Positions 25,027-33,956 of a stretch of 45,485 nt of DNA are shown here, in pieces. The stretch is from Paenibacillus campinasensis. GTDB lineage: Bacteria; Bacillota; Bacilli; Paenibacillales; Paenibacillaceae. Below the pieces are notes generated by a model. The model was not told the origin of the DNA and ran no database searches. It was given only the letters and a program-made list of their open reading frames with translations. Every line of letters starts with the position of its first letter. Positions within the stretch are counted from its first letter, which is position 1. Location: positions 1 to 45,485 of the forward strand of contig NZ_NPBY01000055.1 in assembly GCF_002272015.1 (NCBI RefSeq). Reading direction: 5' to 3'. Position numbers and translations under genes: made by a program.

Positions 25027-25350
25027 TCAATCACAGGCGCAGCGGATCTCCTTATCCATCGCGGACAGCACCTGCGAACCGGTCGGCATCGCATCCAGCA
25101 CCGCCTGGATATACGGCTTGTCCTCCACATGGAGCGAATAGTATACCCATTGCCCTCTTCGCGCTTCCCGAACGAGTCCCTGTGACTTCAACTTCCGCAA
25201 ATGCTGGCTGACGGCAGGCTGGGACATGTCAAAGATCTCCACAAACTCGCACACGCACCATTCCCGGTCCTTGAGCAGCGTAAGCATGGTCAATCGGGTC
25301 CGGTCACCGAGCAATTTCAGCTTCTCGGCGGCTTCATGCAACGTCTCCAT
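25027..25350 (-). CDS. arsR: ArsR/SmtB family arsenic-responsive repressor
   Basis: Binds the ars operator and is released by arsenite. This 107-residue winged-helix protein has the inducer site WCVCEF (Cys32, Cys34) in the alpha-3 helix and the recognition helix SQPAVSQHLRKLKSQGLV. Two more cysteines near the end (IRCACD) could serve as a third ligand. GGAGGG precedes the ATG at 25350, so the longer frame from 25395 is not used. First gene of the arsR-arsB-arsC operon, with a dyad between promoter and gene. Confidence 0.95.
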   Translation of the reverse strand: METLHEAAEKLKLLGDRTRLTMLTLLKDREWCVCEFVEIFDMSQPAVSQHLRKLKSQGLVREARRGQWVYYSLHVEDKPYIQAVLDAMPTGSQVLSAMDKEIRCACD

Positions 25351-25387
25351 TCGACGCCCTCCTTCCCTATCCAATCCTTCACAACAC

Positions 25388-25440
25388 ATTAGCATATAAT
25401 TGAATGCTTATATATTAATGGCAGTCGAGCGTTTTATCAA
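25388..25440 (-). promoter_or_regulatory. ars promoter with ArsR operator
   Basis: Leftward -35 TTGATA (25435-25440) and -10 TAATAT (25412-25417) are 17 bases apart. The imperfect dyad TAGCAT...ATGCTTA (25390-25410) lies immediately after the -10, where ArsR repressors bind. Confidence 0.8.
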
Positions 25441-25460
25441 CCCTTATCCTTCAATTTATT

Positions 25461-25486
25461 AAAAAAAGCCGCGAGTATCGCGACTT
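25461..25486 (-). terminator. terminator after the spore coat genes
   Basis: On the minus strand AAGTCGCGA-TAC-TCGCGGCTT, with one G-T pair, is followed by a T-run that includes the stem end. It lies 34 bases after the CotF-like stop codon. Confidence 0.88.
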
Positions 25487-25519
25487 CTTCCATGTCCTCA
25501 TGCCGAGAGAACGATATAG

Positions 25520-25837
25520 CTAGCTGATCGGGTTCATGTGCGTGCTTGCAAGTTGTATGGCTTTATCCGCGTTTTGGATATCCATTTGGATTTGCTTGTT
25601 AATATCATGCGGTTCATACAAGCCATTGGTGTGCATGTAATTGAAAATTTGCTCATGCAGCTTTACCGTTTTGCTCAATTGATCCCACAGCATATTTCTT
25701 ACCTCTGGGCTAGCTGTCTCCGCGATGGCTGTTGCATAGTTTTTAATCCCTGCTTTGGCCGAATTCAGTAAATCCGCAGCGATGGCTTGATCTGTCATGG
25801 CATTCATTCCGGTTGCATTTCCTGTAACTGGATTCAT
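25520..25837 (-). CDS. spore coat protein, CotF family
   Basis: A 105-residue protein with the coat F domain: MTDQAIAADLLNSAKAGIKN, then YATAIAETASPEVRNMLWDQ and LHEQIFNYMHTNGLYEPHD, three helices of a ferritin-like bundle. Members are layered on the spore surface in the mother cell. There is no signal peptide, as expected. It follows a second small coat gene by 25 bases and shares its terminator. Its promoter, probably a late sporulation sigma-E or sigma-K type, could not be read with confidence. Confidence 0.9.
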   Translation of the reverse strand: MNPVTGNATGMNAMTDQAIAADLLNSAKAGIKNYATAIAETASPEVRNMLWDQLSKTVKLHEQIFNYMHTNGLYEPHDINKQIQMDIQNADKAIQLASTHMNPIS

Positions 25838-25862
25838 CTTTAGCCTCCTGTTATTTTTGATT

Positions 25863-26054
25863 CTACATCAGAACGTTCTTCAACTGCTGAATGTCCGCTA
25901 CACCATCCCGAATATCTTGCTGCAAAATCGTTCTTAAATTTACATCAGCAACGAGTGGCACCATACTTTGACTTTTGGTCAGACAAGTTGTTTTGAATGT
26001 GAGCAGCTCATGCAGCTCTAGAGATTCATGAACGCCCAGCTTTTGATTGTGCAT
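25863..26054 (-). CDS. small spore coat protein, CotF-associated
   Basis: A 63-residue helical protein: HESLELHELLTFKTTCLTKS, then VADVNLRTILQQDIRDGVAD. This is the short partner often found just upstream of CotF-type genes and resembles half of the coat F bundle. GGAGGG precedes the ATG at 26054, 8 bases away; the longer frame from 26072 starts upstream of it. Probably expressed in the mother cell together with the CotF-like gene. Confidence 0.8.
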   Translation of the reverse strand: MHNQKLGVHESLELHELLTFKTTCLTKSQSMVPLVADVNLRTILQQDIRDGVADIQQLKNVLM

Positions 26055-26148
26055 TGTAGATCCCTCCTTCAATTTATCAATATCGCTACGTTATTATGGT
26101 CTACAATAGGACTGGATTATTAGTGGGTATCCCCTTCCTATTCATGCC

Positions 26149-26170
26149 AAAATCCCGCAACGGGAAAAAG
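26149..26170 (-). terminator. weak terminator-like hairpin after the SDR gene
   Basis: On the minus strand TCCCG-TTG-CGGGA is followed by four T. It is short but could end the SDR transcript before the coat genes. Confidence 0.35.
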
Positions 26171-26221
26171 GACTTCTCTGGTTAAGAGCAGCCCTTCAGT
26201 TCCCTTGTATTGTATTTCATT

Positions 26222-26250
26222 GCCTGAATATGTCCTAACTGTATTCAGGC
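26222..26250. repeat. perfect inverted repeat after the SDR gene
   Basis: GCCTGAATA (26222-26230) and TATTCAGGC (26242-26250) are 9-bp perfect arms around an 11-base loop. No T-run follows on the minus strand. It may stabilise or help end the SDR transcript. Confidence 0.5.
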
Positions 26251-26281
26251 CGAAGAAGCTACTCCTCTGTGGTTGGGATTC

Positions 26282-27019
26282 TTAGTTGAAGCCCCCGTTC
26301 ACACGGATCGTCTGCCCCGTAATCCACCGGGCGTTGCTGCTCACGAGCAGCTCCACCGCATTAGCGATATCCTCCGGCTCTCCCAGCCGCCCGAAGGCGT
26401 TCATCCGGCGGAAGGAATCAACCAGCTCCGGCGACTTGCCGTCCAGGAACAGCTCCGTCGATACTTGTCCGGGCGCAATGCAGTTGATCGTAATCTCCCG
26501 CGGCCCGAACTCCTTGGCGAGCTGACGCGTCAGCTGCTCAACGGCTCCTTTCGTCGCGGCATACACACTGTAAGTCGGCAGCATCGCACCGGATACCGAG
26601 GTGGAGAAATTGATGATCGTGCCGCCCGCCTCCATATGCTTCATCGCTTGCTGACAGGCGAAATACGTCCCTTTCACATTAATGTCAAAATGCTGGTCGA
26701 ACATCTCCTCCGTCACATCCGCAATCGCCTGGCATTCCATAATGCCCGCATTGTTGACAAGAAGATCGATGCGCCCATAAGACCGGATCGTCTCCGTGAA
26801 TAAAAGCTCGATCTCCTGCACGCGTCCGACATTCGCACGGATGGCCATCGCTTCCCCTCCGGCTTGCCTAATCGTATTCACCACGTCCTCCGCCTTGCCC
26901 TCGCTTGCAGAATAGTTGACGACCACGCTTGCACCAAGCTGCGCCAGCTGTATGGCGATTTGTCTTCCAATGCCTCGGGATGCCCCGGTAACGATAGCCA
27001 CTTTGCCTTGTAAACGCAT
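26282..27019 (-). CDS. SDR family NAD(P)-dependent oxidoreductase
   Basis: A classical short-chain dehydrogenase/reductase of 245 residues. TGASRGIG (11-18) binds the cofactor, NNAG (89-92) is structural, Tyr153 and Lys157 in YAATK are catalytic, and a Ser in FSTSVSG completes the site. INCIAPGQVSTELF and TGQTIRVNGG are the usual C-terminal motifs. AAAGGAG suits the ATG at 27019 better than the one at 27025. It is divergent from an AraC regulator, a common pairing in which the regulator controls the reductase. The substrate is unknown. Confidence 0.92.
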   Translation of the reverse strand: MRLQGKVAIVTGASRGIGRQIAIQLAQLGASVVVNYSASEGKAEDVVNTIRQAGGEAMAIRANVGRVQEIELLFTETIRSYGRIDLLVNNAGIMECQAIADVTEEMFDQHFDINVKGTYFACQQAMKHMEAGGTIINFSTSVSGAMLPTYSVYAATKGAVEQLTRQLAKEFGPREITINCIAPGQVSTELFLDGKSPELVDSFRRMNAFGRLGEPEDIANAVELLVSSNARWITGQTIRVNGGFN

Positions 27020-27055
27020 ATTCATTCGCTCCTTTTACGATCATCTGCACAGGAT

Positions 27056-27083
27056 GGTATACTACAAACGTTGAAGCTTGCAA
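27056..27083 (-). promoter_or_regulatory. candidate promoter of the SDR gene
   Basis: Leftward TTGCAA (27078-27083) and TATACC (27056-27061) are 16 bases apart. It lies in the divergent spacer shared with the AraC gene. Confidence 0.5.
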
Positions 27084-27179
27084 CCTGATTGTAATGCAGA
27101 GGAGAAGCATACCGTTAACCTATAGCTGTTCGATCCTTGCCTAATTCTATTCCGCTTTCCAATAACCCAATAACTAAGG

Positions 27180-27195
27180 GCACCATGCCTGGTGC
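27180..27195 (+). promoter_or_regulatory. hairpin just before the AraC ribosome binding site
   Basis: GCACCA-TGCC-TGGTGC is a perfect 6-bp stem with a 4-base loop, ending two bases before AAAGGAG (27197-27203). It may affect translation of the regulator or protect the 5' end. Confidence 0.4.
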
Positions 27196-27213
27196 GAAAG
27201 GAGTGCTTCTGTA

Positions 27214-28146
27214 ATGGAAGCCTTGAATGATCCCGAGCGGCAGCAGCTGGCGCTGGCGCAATTGGCACAGCTCATCCTGCGCCACACGCCATCGAGCGGC
27301 ACCCACCCTACGGCGGTGCCTTCGCTGTCGCTGATGCATGCCGTCCATCCCTCGGAACCGCTGGAATCCGTCTATAAACCTTCAATCTGTGTCGTCGCTC
27401 AAGGCGCGAAGACCGCTTCGCTTGCCAGCGAGATCTATCGCTATGACCCCGCTCATTATCTCATTACGTCCGTCGAGCTGCCAATCGTCGGTCATATTAT
27501 CGAAGCCTCACCCGAGGTTCCCTACCTTAGCTTGAAGCTGGGGGTTGATCTTGACGTGATTGTGGATATTGTAAAAGAAATGCAACGCCCGGAATCAGAC
27601 TCCCAAGCTGCTCGCGGCATTACCGTTAATGAGACGTCATCCGCGCTGCTCGAAGCGCTTGTCCGCCTGCTCCAGCTGCTGGACACGCCGGAGGACATCC
27701 CGGTTCTCGCTCCGCTCATAACCCGCGAAATTGTGTACCGGGTGCTTCAGAATGGTCAGGGGGCGCTCCTGTCGCAATTCGCCATGATCGGCAGCCATGC
27801 CCATAATATCGCCCAGGCAGTCCAAGTGCTGAATCGCGAATATGACCAGCCGCTCTCCGTCGAGCAGCTGGCCAAGTCCGTCAATATGAGCGTTTCAGCA
27901 TTTCATAAACATTTCAAACGCGTCACTGCGATGAGTCCCTTGCAATATCAGAAAACGGTCCGTTTGCAGGAGGCCCGCCGATTGATGCTGATCGAGGGTC
28001 TTCAGGCTGCCGATGCCGCCTATAGCGTAGGTTATGAGAGCCCGTCCCAGTTCAGCCGGGAATATGCCCGCATGTACGGACAGCCGCCGATGAGCGACAT
28101 GCAGCGGCTGCGGGAAGTCATGGCCGCGACCCCTTCCGCGGAATGA
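27214..28146 (+). CDS. AraC family regulator with AraC_N-type N-terminal domain
   Basis: A 310-residue regulator. The N-terminal domain reads SVYKPSICVVAQGAKTASLA, then ITSVELPIVGHIIEASPEVP, which is the AraC_N type found beside oxidoreductase genes. The C-terminal double HTH is at about 212-300, with PLSVEQLAKSVNMSVSAFHK and DAAYSVGYESPSQFSREYAR. AAAGGAG precedes the ATG by about 10 bases. It is divergent from the SDR gene and probably activates it in response to an aldehyde, quinone or similar substrate; the inducer is not visible. Confidence 0.92.
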   Translation: MEALNDPERQQLALAQLAQLILRHTPSSGTHPTAVPSLSLMHAVHPSEPLESVYKPSICVVAQGAKTASLASEIYRYDPAHYLITSVELPIVGHIIEASPEVPYLSLKLGVDLDVIVDIVKEMQRPESDSQAARGITVNETSSALLEALVRLLQLLDTPEDIPVLAPLITREIVYRVLQNGQGALLSQFAMIGSHAHNIAQAVQVLNREYDQPLSVEQLAKSVNMSVSAFHKHFKRVTAMSPLQYQKTVRLQEARRLMLIEGLQAADAAYSVGYESPSQFSREYARMYGQPPMSDMQRLREVMAATPSAE

Positions 28147-28230
28147 TGAGGATTGAGCCGGCTATTCAGGAAGCGCGATCCATGAGCTTCCTGCCGCCAT
28201 CGCTGGCTAAGATTTATGCCGCGGCGGCCG

Positions 28231-28617
28231 CTATGTGAATCGGATGCGGCATTCACCCTTCGTTTGCCGGCCTACCACTCGCACCGAATGATAGCGGCGG
28301 GTAAGCTGCGTTGTAAACGATCCTTCGCTGTTCGAAGTAAAGCTTTGCTGCCAGATGATCTTCCCGCCGCTGATCCATTCCAGGGCAAGCTCGCCTTCTT
28401 CGACAATGACCTCATAGGTTAGCGTCACTTCGGCTCCCTTTCCGAACCAGAAATAATGGTACTCGAACCCGTCAAATTTCTGATAGCGGAACGAAAGCTC
28501 CTTCCCCTTTCGCTTGAACACGTAGTTCTTTTTCGTTGTCAATTGCAGTACGCCAAGCTTCAGCAGTATGACAATGACCAACATGATCATAACAAAGGTA
28601 ATGATCGAGGATAGCAA
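28231..28617 (-). CDS. small membrane-anchored protein of unknown function
   Basis: A 128-residue protein with one N-terminal transmembrane helix (about residues 4-26) and a beta-rich domain: GKELSFRYQKFDGFEYHYFW, EVTLTYEVIVEEGELALEWI and a series of Thr/Arg-rich strands. The domain layout suggests a small extracellular or periplasm-facing beta sandwich; I do not recognise the family. The start is TTG with AAAGG upstream at a long distance; an ATG at 28590 would remove part of the helix. It is convergent with the AraC gene. Confidence 0.65.
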   Translation of the reverse strand: MLSSIITFVMIMLVIVILLKLGVLQLTTKKNYVFKRKGKELSFRYQKFDGFEYHYFWFGKGAEVTLTYEVIVEEGELALEWISGGKIIWQQSFTSNSEGSFTTQLTRRYHSVRVVGRQTKGECRIRFT

Positions 28618-28836
28618 TGTCCCAATTCCCGCCTTTCTGATGATGATTTGCTACAATTCCACACGTATAACAGCAGTGCTGCCTGGCGGGCACAAGCCCG
28701 ATGTCCAGCGATACCCCTCGGATATGCTTCGATCTCTTACTATGATGACCAGCCCAACTGTCGGAGCCGACACACCCTTCCATCATAAAGGAAGGCACGG
28801 GACCGGTTCAATGGCGCTTCAGGTCCATTTCTATGA

Positions 28837-28875
28837 CAAAGCGGCCCGAACGGAACTGCATCCGTCCGCGCCGCC
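28837..28875 (-). terminator. terminator after the export operon
   Basis: A GC-rich stem pairs 28841-28853 with 28863-28875 at 11 of 13 positions, and TTTGT follows on the minus strand. It starts a few bases after the ABC ATPase stop codon. Confidence 0.65.
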
Positions 28876-28880
28876 GCACC

Positions 28881-29645
28881 TTAAAACCCCTTCGATGACA
28901 GCCATACCGCAAGCTCACGCTCGCGCGTTTTCAGATCCGCATCGGAGTCATATTTGCCAAGCTTGTGCTCCCCTGCAATCATCCCATCGGTCATAAAGAT
29001 GACGCGCTCCGTCTTCGCCGCTACCTTCGCATCGTGGGTCACGAGCAGAATCGTGGTACCGTTCCGGTTGATGTTGGCAAGAATGTCCATCACCTCACCC
29101 GTTGCCTTGGAATTCAGCGCGCCCGTCGGCTCATCCCCGAAGAGGATGGACGGATTGTTGATCAGCGCCCGGCAGATCGCCACCCGCTGCAGCTGTCCGC
29201 CGGAGGCCTGGGTGATGTCATGATCCGCCAGCGAGGCAATGCCAAGCCGGTCCATCAGCGCTTGCGCCCGCCCATTGATCGTCTTACGGCTCTCCCGTTT
29301 CGCCACATAGGCCGATAGAAGGATGTTATCCAGCAAATTCAGATTCTTCAGCAGATTGCTCTGCTGAAAGATGAACCCCATCTTCGTCAATCGAAGGGCA
29401 GCCAATTCCTCCTCCCGCATGGCGGCCAGATCCTGGCCGTCAAACTGGATGCTGCCGGAAGTGATCTGATCCATGCCGCTGATGCTGTACAATAGCGTCG
29501 ATTTGCCTGATCCGGACGGACCCATCACCGACACGAATTCTCCTTCCCCAATAGCCAAGCTCACGTCACGCAGCACCTGCTGGCTTGTATTTGTACCGGT
29601 GGTGTAGACCTTATTCAACTGTTTGGCTTCCAAAATAACGTTCAT
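28881..29645 (-). CDS. ABC transporter ATP-binding protein, MacB/LolD type
   Basis: The ATPase of a FtsX-type exporter, 254 residues. Walker A GPSGSGKST is at 42-50, the Q-loop FIFQQSNLL near 91-99, the signature ASGGQ at 147-151 (Leu of LSGGQ replaced by Ala), Walker B ILFGDEP to 173 with the typical TGALNS after it, and a switch His in LLVTHD. The 254-residue length includes a short C-terminal extension. It lies 10 bases after the large permease gene and is the last of a tetR-MFS-permease-ATPase operon. Such pairs export lipids, peptides or antibiotics; the substrate is unknown. Confidence 0.92.
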   Translation of the reverse strand: MNVILEAKQLNKVYTTGTNTSQQVLRDVSLAIGEGEFVSVMGPSGSGKSTLLYSISGMDQITSGSIQFDGQDLAAMREEELAALRLTKMGFIFQQSNLLKNLNLLDNILLSAYVAKRESRKTINGRAQALMDRLGIASLADHDITQASGGQLQRVAICRALINNPSILFGDEPTGALNSKATGEVMDILANINRNGTTILLVTHDAKVAAKTERVIFMTDGMIAGEHKLGKYDSDADLKTRERELAVWLSSKGF

Positions 29646-29655
29646 AATTGCCTCC

Positions 29656-31986
29656 CTATTGTGCCGTCAGCGTAAGCTTCTGTTTGTTCATCGACATGCT
29701 GACACATAGCATGGTGCCGGTAACTGCAGCCACCAGCAGCAGCGGACTGACGATGAAGCTGGCTAGCGGGTGAATGATAAAGCGCATGCTGGATATGCCG
29801 GGAATAAGCGCACCGGCCAGTCCTTGACCAAGTGTGACAGCCGCTGCCGTGCCAAGCACGACTCCGATCAGCAGCACGAGCATCGCCCGCGTGATATATT
29901 GCACCCGCAAATCCGCTGCCGTAAGACCCAGACTGCGCATAATGGCAATCTGCGCCCCTTCTTTAGCGATCAGCATGTGGAAGAACATGGCGGTGATCAG
30001 AATCGAGATCGCAATGCCAAGCCCGTAAGCCAGCACAACCGAAAGCGACAGCTGGTCGATGAGCCCGCCTAAGGTTTGGGACACATAGTCGTCCATATCC
30101 GTAATTTTGACCGCGGAGAAGGCCGCGTGATATTCCTCTATTTTGTCCGGTACAGAGACGCCATCGGCCACCTCGAGGTTCACCACATACCACAAAATCT
30201 GATCCGGCGCATAGGGCAGCAGGCCCTTGGCTGTCTTGCCGCCGTTCGTGACATCCTGATACACGCCGGTGACGGTCAGTGTCCGCTCCTGCTCGCCTGC
30301 AAGCACCGTCAGCGTATCCCCGACCGACTTGCCGAGTTCCTCGGCATTCATCGTGGAGAGCGCAATCTCATCCTCGGTCGCGGGAGCCGTCCCGTTCACG
30401 TATTGGAGAGGAAAGACGGAGAAGTCCCCCAGTTCCACCTTGATGTTCTCGTAAGTTCCTTCCGCATTCTCCGCCTGGTAGGCCGCGGTAACAAACGAGG
30501 CGTATTTCGTGACATCCGCATCCTGACGAAGATAGCCGTCAATCTGATTGAAGCGCTGCTCCATCTCTTCCCCCTGCTGCAGGTCGATCCGAATGTCGCT
30601 TCGCCCCGCACCCATATAGGACACAAAGTCCGGAGACTGGATCGTATTCAGAAAATTGAACGGTACAATCATCAGGAAGGCACATAGTGTAAACACAAAG
30701 CAGAGCACACCGTACATGCTAAACCGGCTGAACACCGCTTTAATCCCGAGAAACAGGTTTACATTGCCGAGCGAGCTTCGGCTGAGCCGAAACGCTTGAC
30801 GCCCGCGCTCCCCCGTCTGAAGCACCCCTTCACGCAGCGCTTCCACAGCGGAGATGCGGCCGAAGCGGCGAAGCACGAAACGGCAGTACAGGACAACGGC
30901 TGAACCCACTAGCAGCGCACCCAGTGCAGGAACGATGTGGTTCCAGACGCTTGCCGGTGCCAGGCCCATGTAGAGCGCAATATTTTGCGTAAACAGATGA
31001 CCGAGCAAGCGGGAGATGAGCCAGCCTGACAGACTGGCCAGCACCGCGAGCAGGACATACTTGACCATGTAGAGGCTTCGGATGTCCCGGCTGCTGATTC
31101 CGATCGCCTTCATGACGCCGATCTCCCGGTAGTCTTCCTCAATGGTCGCGGTCAGGGTGAAGCGCAGACAGAGCGCTGCAATGGCAATGAGCAGCAGGCT
31201 GATCAGCATGATGACTGCCGCCGCAATGCCGTCGGTAATTCCGTTGAGCAGTTGATATAACGAGTAGGTGAGCGCCGTATCCTTTTGCGGAAGACCGCTG
31301 GCCTGGTACATCGCTTCGAATTCATGGACCCTGTCTGGATCATGAAGCCTGAATTCGATTAAATACTCAATCTCTCCCATATGATCCCGCAGCGCTGTCC
31401 AGTCGTTGTCACTGACGAGGAAGCGCTTGGAAGTCACAATGGAAGGGTTCATCTGCACATCCCGGACAAAGGCGGCAATCGTAAATTCCTTGCTGAAATC
31501 ATCCTTGACGATCCGGACCGAATCGCCCAATTCTAAATCATATTGCTTCATATGGTAGATCGGCACACCGATTTCGCCATCCTCCATCTGCACGATGCTG
31601 CTGTCGGTATCCAGCAAATAATCAAAGGCGTGATTCTGCATCACAAAGCTGTTCTCCACGATGCTGCCCGCCTCGGATAACTCGTTATCCCCGAGGTAAA
31701 TATATGCGCCGTTGATGCCGAGCATGGATACTGTCTGGTGGTCCTTGACCAGCTCGTTGCTGCTGGCAAAAGCGTCGATGTCGGCCTGATTCAGCTCCCC
31801 GGCATGCATTTGCACATAATGTGGTGCATGAGAGCGGGTAAACAGACTGTCAATGGAACCGAACAAGGTGACGACAATATGGGCCGCACCCGATACGAGC
31901 ATCGCTGCCAGCATGATAAAAACAAACAGTGTTGCGGTTATGATTTTGTTTCTGGAGAAGTCTTTTCGCAGTATTCTGATTTTCAT
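29656..31986 (-). CDS. ABC transporter permease, FtsX family
   Basis: A 776-residue permease. It has an N-terminal helix near 14-38, a large outside domain to about 250, three helices at about 255-375, a fifth near 425-448, a second outside domain, and three helices near 640-770. This is two FtsX units in one chain, as in antimicrobial-peptide and lipid exporters. EVGVMKAIGI-type motifs are visible as EIGVMKAIGISSRD and IAIMRSLGLTAADLR, the coupling loops to the ATPase. Its start touches the MFS stop codon (31986/31987), so the genes are tightly coupled. A long run of antisense open frames in this region is a codon-bias shadow. Confidence 0.9.
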   Translation of the reverse strand: MKIRILRKDFSRNKIITATLFVFIMLAAMLVSGAAHIVVTLFGSIDSLFTRSHAPHYVQMHAGELNQADIDAFASSNELVKDHQTVSMLGINGAYIYLGDNELSEAGSIVENSFVMQNHAFDYLLDTDSSIVQMEDGEIGVPIYHMKQYDLELGDSVRIVKDDFSKEFTIAAFVRDVQMNPSIVTSKRFLVSDNDWTALRDHMGEIEYLIEFRLHDPDRVHEFEAMYQASGLPQKDTALTYSLYQLLNGITDGIAAAVIMLISLLLIAIAALCLRFTLTATIEEDYREIGVMKAIGISSRDIRSLYMVKYVLLAVLASLSGWLISRLLGHLFTQNIALYMGLAPASVWNHIVPALGALLVGSAVVLYCRFVLRRFGRISAVEALREGVLQTGERGRQAFRLSRSSLGNVNLFLGIKAVFSRFSMYGVLCFVFTLCAFLMIVPFNFLNTIQSPDFVSYMGAGRSDIRIDLQQGEEMEQRFNQIDGYLRQDADVTKYASFVTAAYQAENAEGTYENIKVELGDFSVFPLQYVNGTAPATEDEIALSTMNAEELGKSVGDTLTVLAGEQERTLTVTGVYQDVTNGGKTAKGLLPYAPDQILWYVVNLEVADGVSVPDKIEEYHAAFSAVKITDMDDYVSQTLGGLIDQLSLSVVLAYGLGIAISILITAMFFHMLIAKEGAQIAIMRSLGLTAADLRVQYITRAMLVLLIGVVLGTAAAVTLGQGLAGALIPGISSMRFIIHPLASFIVSPLLLVAAVTGTMLCVSMSMNKQKLTLTAQ

Positions 31987-33276
31987 TTATACCGTTTCCT
32001 CATTTCTCAGGGATACCGCCGGCCTGCGTTTCAGCATATGGTAGGTCAACGCAGACAGCCCGAGCATCGCCGCAATGACAAAGAATGTGGGTACGTACAC
32101 CCTGGAGCTGAACTGCTCTAAGGCAAGGCCGAACAGGACCTGGCCGACCGGAGCGGCACATTGGGAGACCGCCGTGATGATAGCCATGATTTTGCCCAGA
32201 TTTTCATTGGGCGTCTCTTTCTGAACTTTGGTGATGATATAAATAGAGATGATCGTCATCGCCATGGCAATCGCAATCGCGCATGCGATGAACATCAGGT
32301 AGGAAGGATAATAGCCAAGGTCCAGCATCAAGGGCGACACCGCCGCCGCCATCGGCATGAGCAGACAGGCGATGGCCAGCAGCCAGCGATACAAGGTGTA
32401 GGTCTTCATCCTCTTGGCAAAAAAACCGATCATCAGCGCACCCAGAATCGTAGCTGCTTGAATCAGACCCATGCCAAGTCCGTACATCATTTCACTGCTG
32501 TTCATCGTAATCCTCAGCACGATCGGGCCGCCTACGATAAAATACGGTGTTAGCAGAAGGTTGAGCAAGGCGGCGAGGATGATCGACTTGCGAATGAGCG
32601 GCTGCTTCGCCACATAGGCAAATCCCTCCCTCATGTCCCCGGCCAGCATATGCACCATTCCACGGTCACGCGCGCGCTTCACATACGGAATCTGAATCAA
32701 CGTCTCCAAGAGCGCTGACAGCGCAAACGCGATGCAGCTGATGACAATCAGCAAGCGCACGCCCATGTATCCGTATAGCACACCGCCGATCAAGGGGGCG
32801 ATGACCCCGGAGAGCGCCTGCACCGCCTGCACGAGCCCGTTCGCGCTCTCCAGTCTTCTCTCTTCCACCAGCAGCGGGATGCTTGCCGTTACCGCCGGCG
32901 TATACAGCGCACTGATGAAGGACAGTAGCACCATCACGGTTCCGATCAAGAACACCGAGGTGCTGCCGCCCAGCATAAGCACAATATAGCCCAGCACAAT
33001 CGCGCTGCTGATCAGGTCGTAGATGACCATCAGATTGCGGCGGTTGAACCGGTCGGCGATGGCGCCTCCGAGCGGCGAGAGCAGAAGCGGGATATTCGAG
33101 ATCGCATACAGCGTCGCAAAGATGTCCGCCCGCCCCGTAATGTCGAGCACATACAGGGATAACGCAAAGCGCAGCAGCGCCGATCCCAAGATGGAGATGA
33201 TCTGTCCGATCACCATCAGGTTAAAGTTTCTCGGTGAAGGTTGTATCGGTTTCCCCGGGTTCTCCACACCTTCCAT
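31987..33276 (-). CDS. MFS transporter
   Basis: A 12-helix major facilitator of 429 residues. The loop between helices 2 and 3 reads GGAIADRFNRRNLMV, the MFS signature. Other parts include GLVQAVQALSGVIAPLIGGV in helix 5 and helix-rich segments to the end. It resembles macrolide-type MFS efflux pumps (MefA-like) in layout. The ATG at 33276 is preferred over a GTG at 33285. It sits between the TetR gene (25 bases) and the FtsX permease (touching), so it is the second gene of an export operon. It may form a separate pump for the same toxic compound as the ABC system. Confidence 0.9.
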   Translation of the reverse strand: MEGVENPGKPIQPSPRNFNLMVIGQIISILGSALLRFALSLYVLDITGRADIFATLYAISNIPLLLSPLGGAIADRFNRRNLMVIYDLISSAIVLGYIVLMLGGSTSVFLIGTVMVLLSFISALYTPAVTASIPLLVEERRLESANGLVQAVQALSGVIAPLIGGVLYGYMGVRLLIVISCIAFALSALLETLIQIPYVKRARDRGMVHMLAGDMREGFAYVAKQPLIRKSIILAALLNLLLTPYFIVGGPIVLRITMNSSEMMYGLGMGLIQAATILGALMIGFFAKRMKTYTLYRWLLAIACLLMPMAAAVSPLMLDLGYYPSYLMFIACAIAIAMAMTIISIYIITKVQKETPNENLGKIMAIITAVSQCAAPVGQVLFGLALEQFSSRVYVPTFFVIAAMLGLSALTYHMLKRRPAVSLRNEETV

Positions 33277-33301
33277 ACCTTTCACACCTTTCGCTGGCTA
33301 T

Positions 33302-33934
33302 CTACCCGCCCATTAAGATGTCATACATAAAGTCGAAGCTGCCCTTCGAAGCTCCGAGGAGCAGCTCCATGGCCTGAATGAAAGCCTGCAGACGTCTGAG
33401 CTGCTCCTCCGGCGACCACTGAAACAGCGCCTCGTCAAACAGCATCTGCCCGGTGATCAGCAGCATATCGACGACCTCTCGCGGATACTCCGTATGAAAA
33501 TCCCCGCTGGCAATCCCCTGCTCGATTACTTCCGTAATGACCGGAGCCAGACTTTCGATAGCGCGGATCATCGTCTTCAGATGCATTTCCGCATTCTCGG
33601 GCTCATGCAGGCTTTGCGTGATCTCTTCCTTGCTGTCCCCGGATGAGGGGCGCTGAGCCAGCAACACCCGATACAGCTTCTCCATCGGACTGATTGATGG
33701 ATCCGCCACAATATCTCGCGCCCGGATCAAGTCCTGTTCAATGATGCGGTCAATGATGGCATCCAGAATTTTCTCCTTGGATTTGAAATAATGATAGAAC
33801 GTCCCTTTGGCAATGCCGATGGCCTCCCGGATATCGTTGATCGTTGTCTCGTTATACCCCTTCGTGGTAAAGAGCTTCTCCGCCGTATCCAGCAGTTCCT
33901 TGCGGCGCACATCATGCTCTTTAACGATACGCAT
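33302..33934 (-). CDS. TetR/AcrR family repressor of the export operon
   Basis: A 210-residue regulator. The HTH is at about residues 10-56: LLDTAEKLFTTKGYNETTIN, then AIGIAKGTFYHYFKSKEKIL. The C-terminal ligand domain is helical and includes YPREVVDMLLITGQMLFDEA. GAGGAGG precedes the ATG. A near-perfect 21-bp dyad lies between its promoter and its start. It is the first gene of the tetR-MFS-permease-ATPase operon, so it should repress itself and the exporters until a drug-like ligand binds. Confidence 0.92.
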   Translation of the reverse strand: MRIVKEHDVRRKELLDTAEKLFTTKGYNETTINDIREAIGIAKGTFYHYFKSKEKILDAIIDRIIEQDLIRARDIVADPSISPMEKLYRVLLAQRPSSGDSKEEITQSLHEPENAEMHLKTMIRAIESLAPVITEVIEQGIASGDFHTEYPREVVDMLLITGQMLFDEALFQWSPEEQLRRLQAFIQAMELLLGASKGSFDFMYDILMGG

Positions 33935-33956
33935 ACCACGCCTCCTCCTCAGTCAT

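Noticed and set aside
28472..28798. 108-codon leftward frame overlapping the small membrane protein
   Set aside because: It overlaps a better gene in another frame and its peptide is rich in random His, Cys and Ser.
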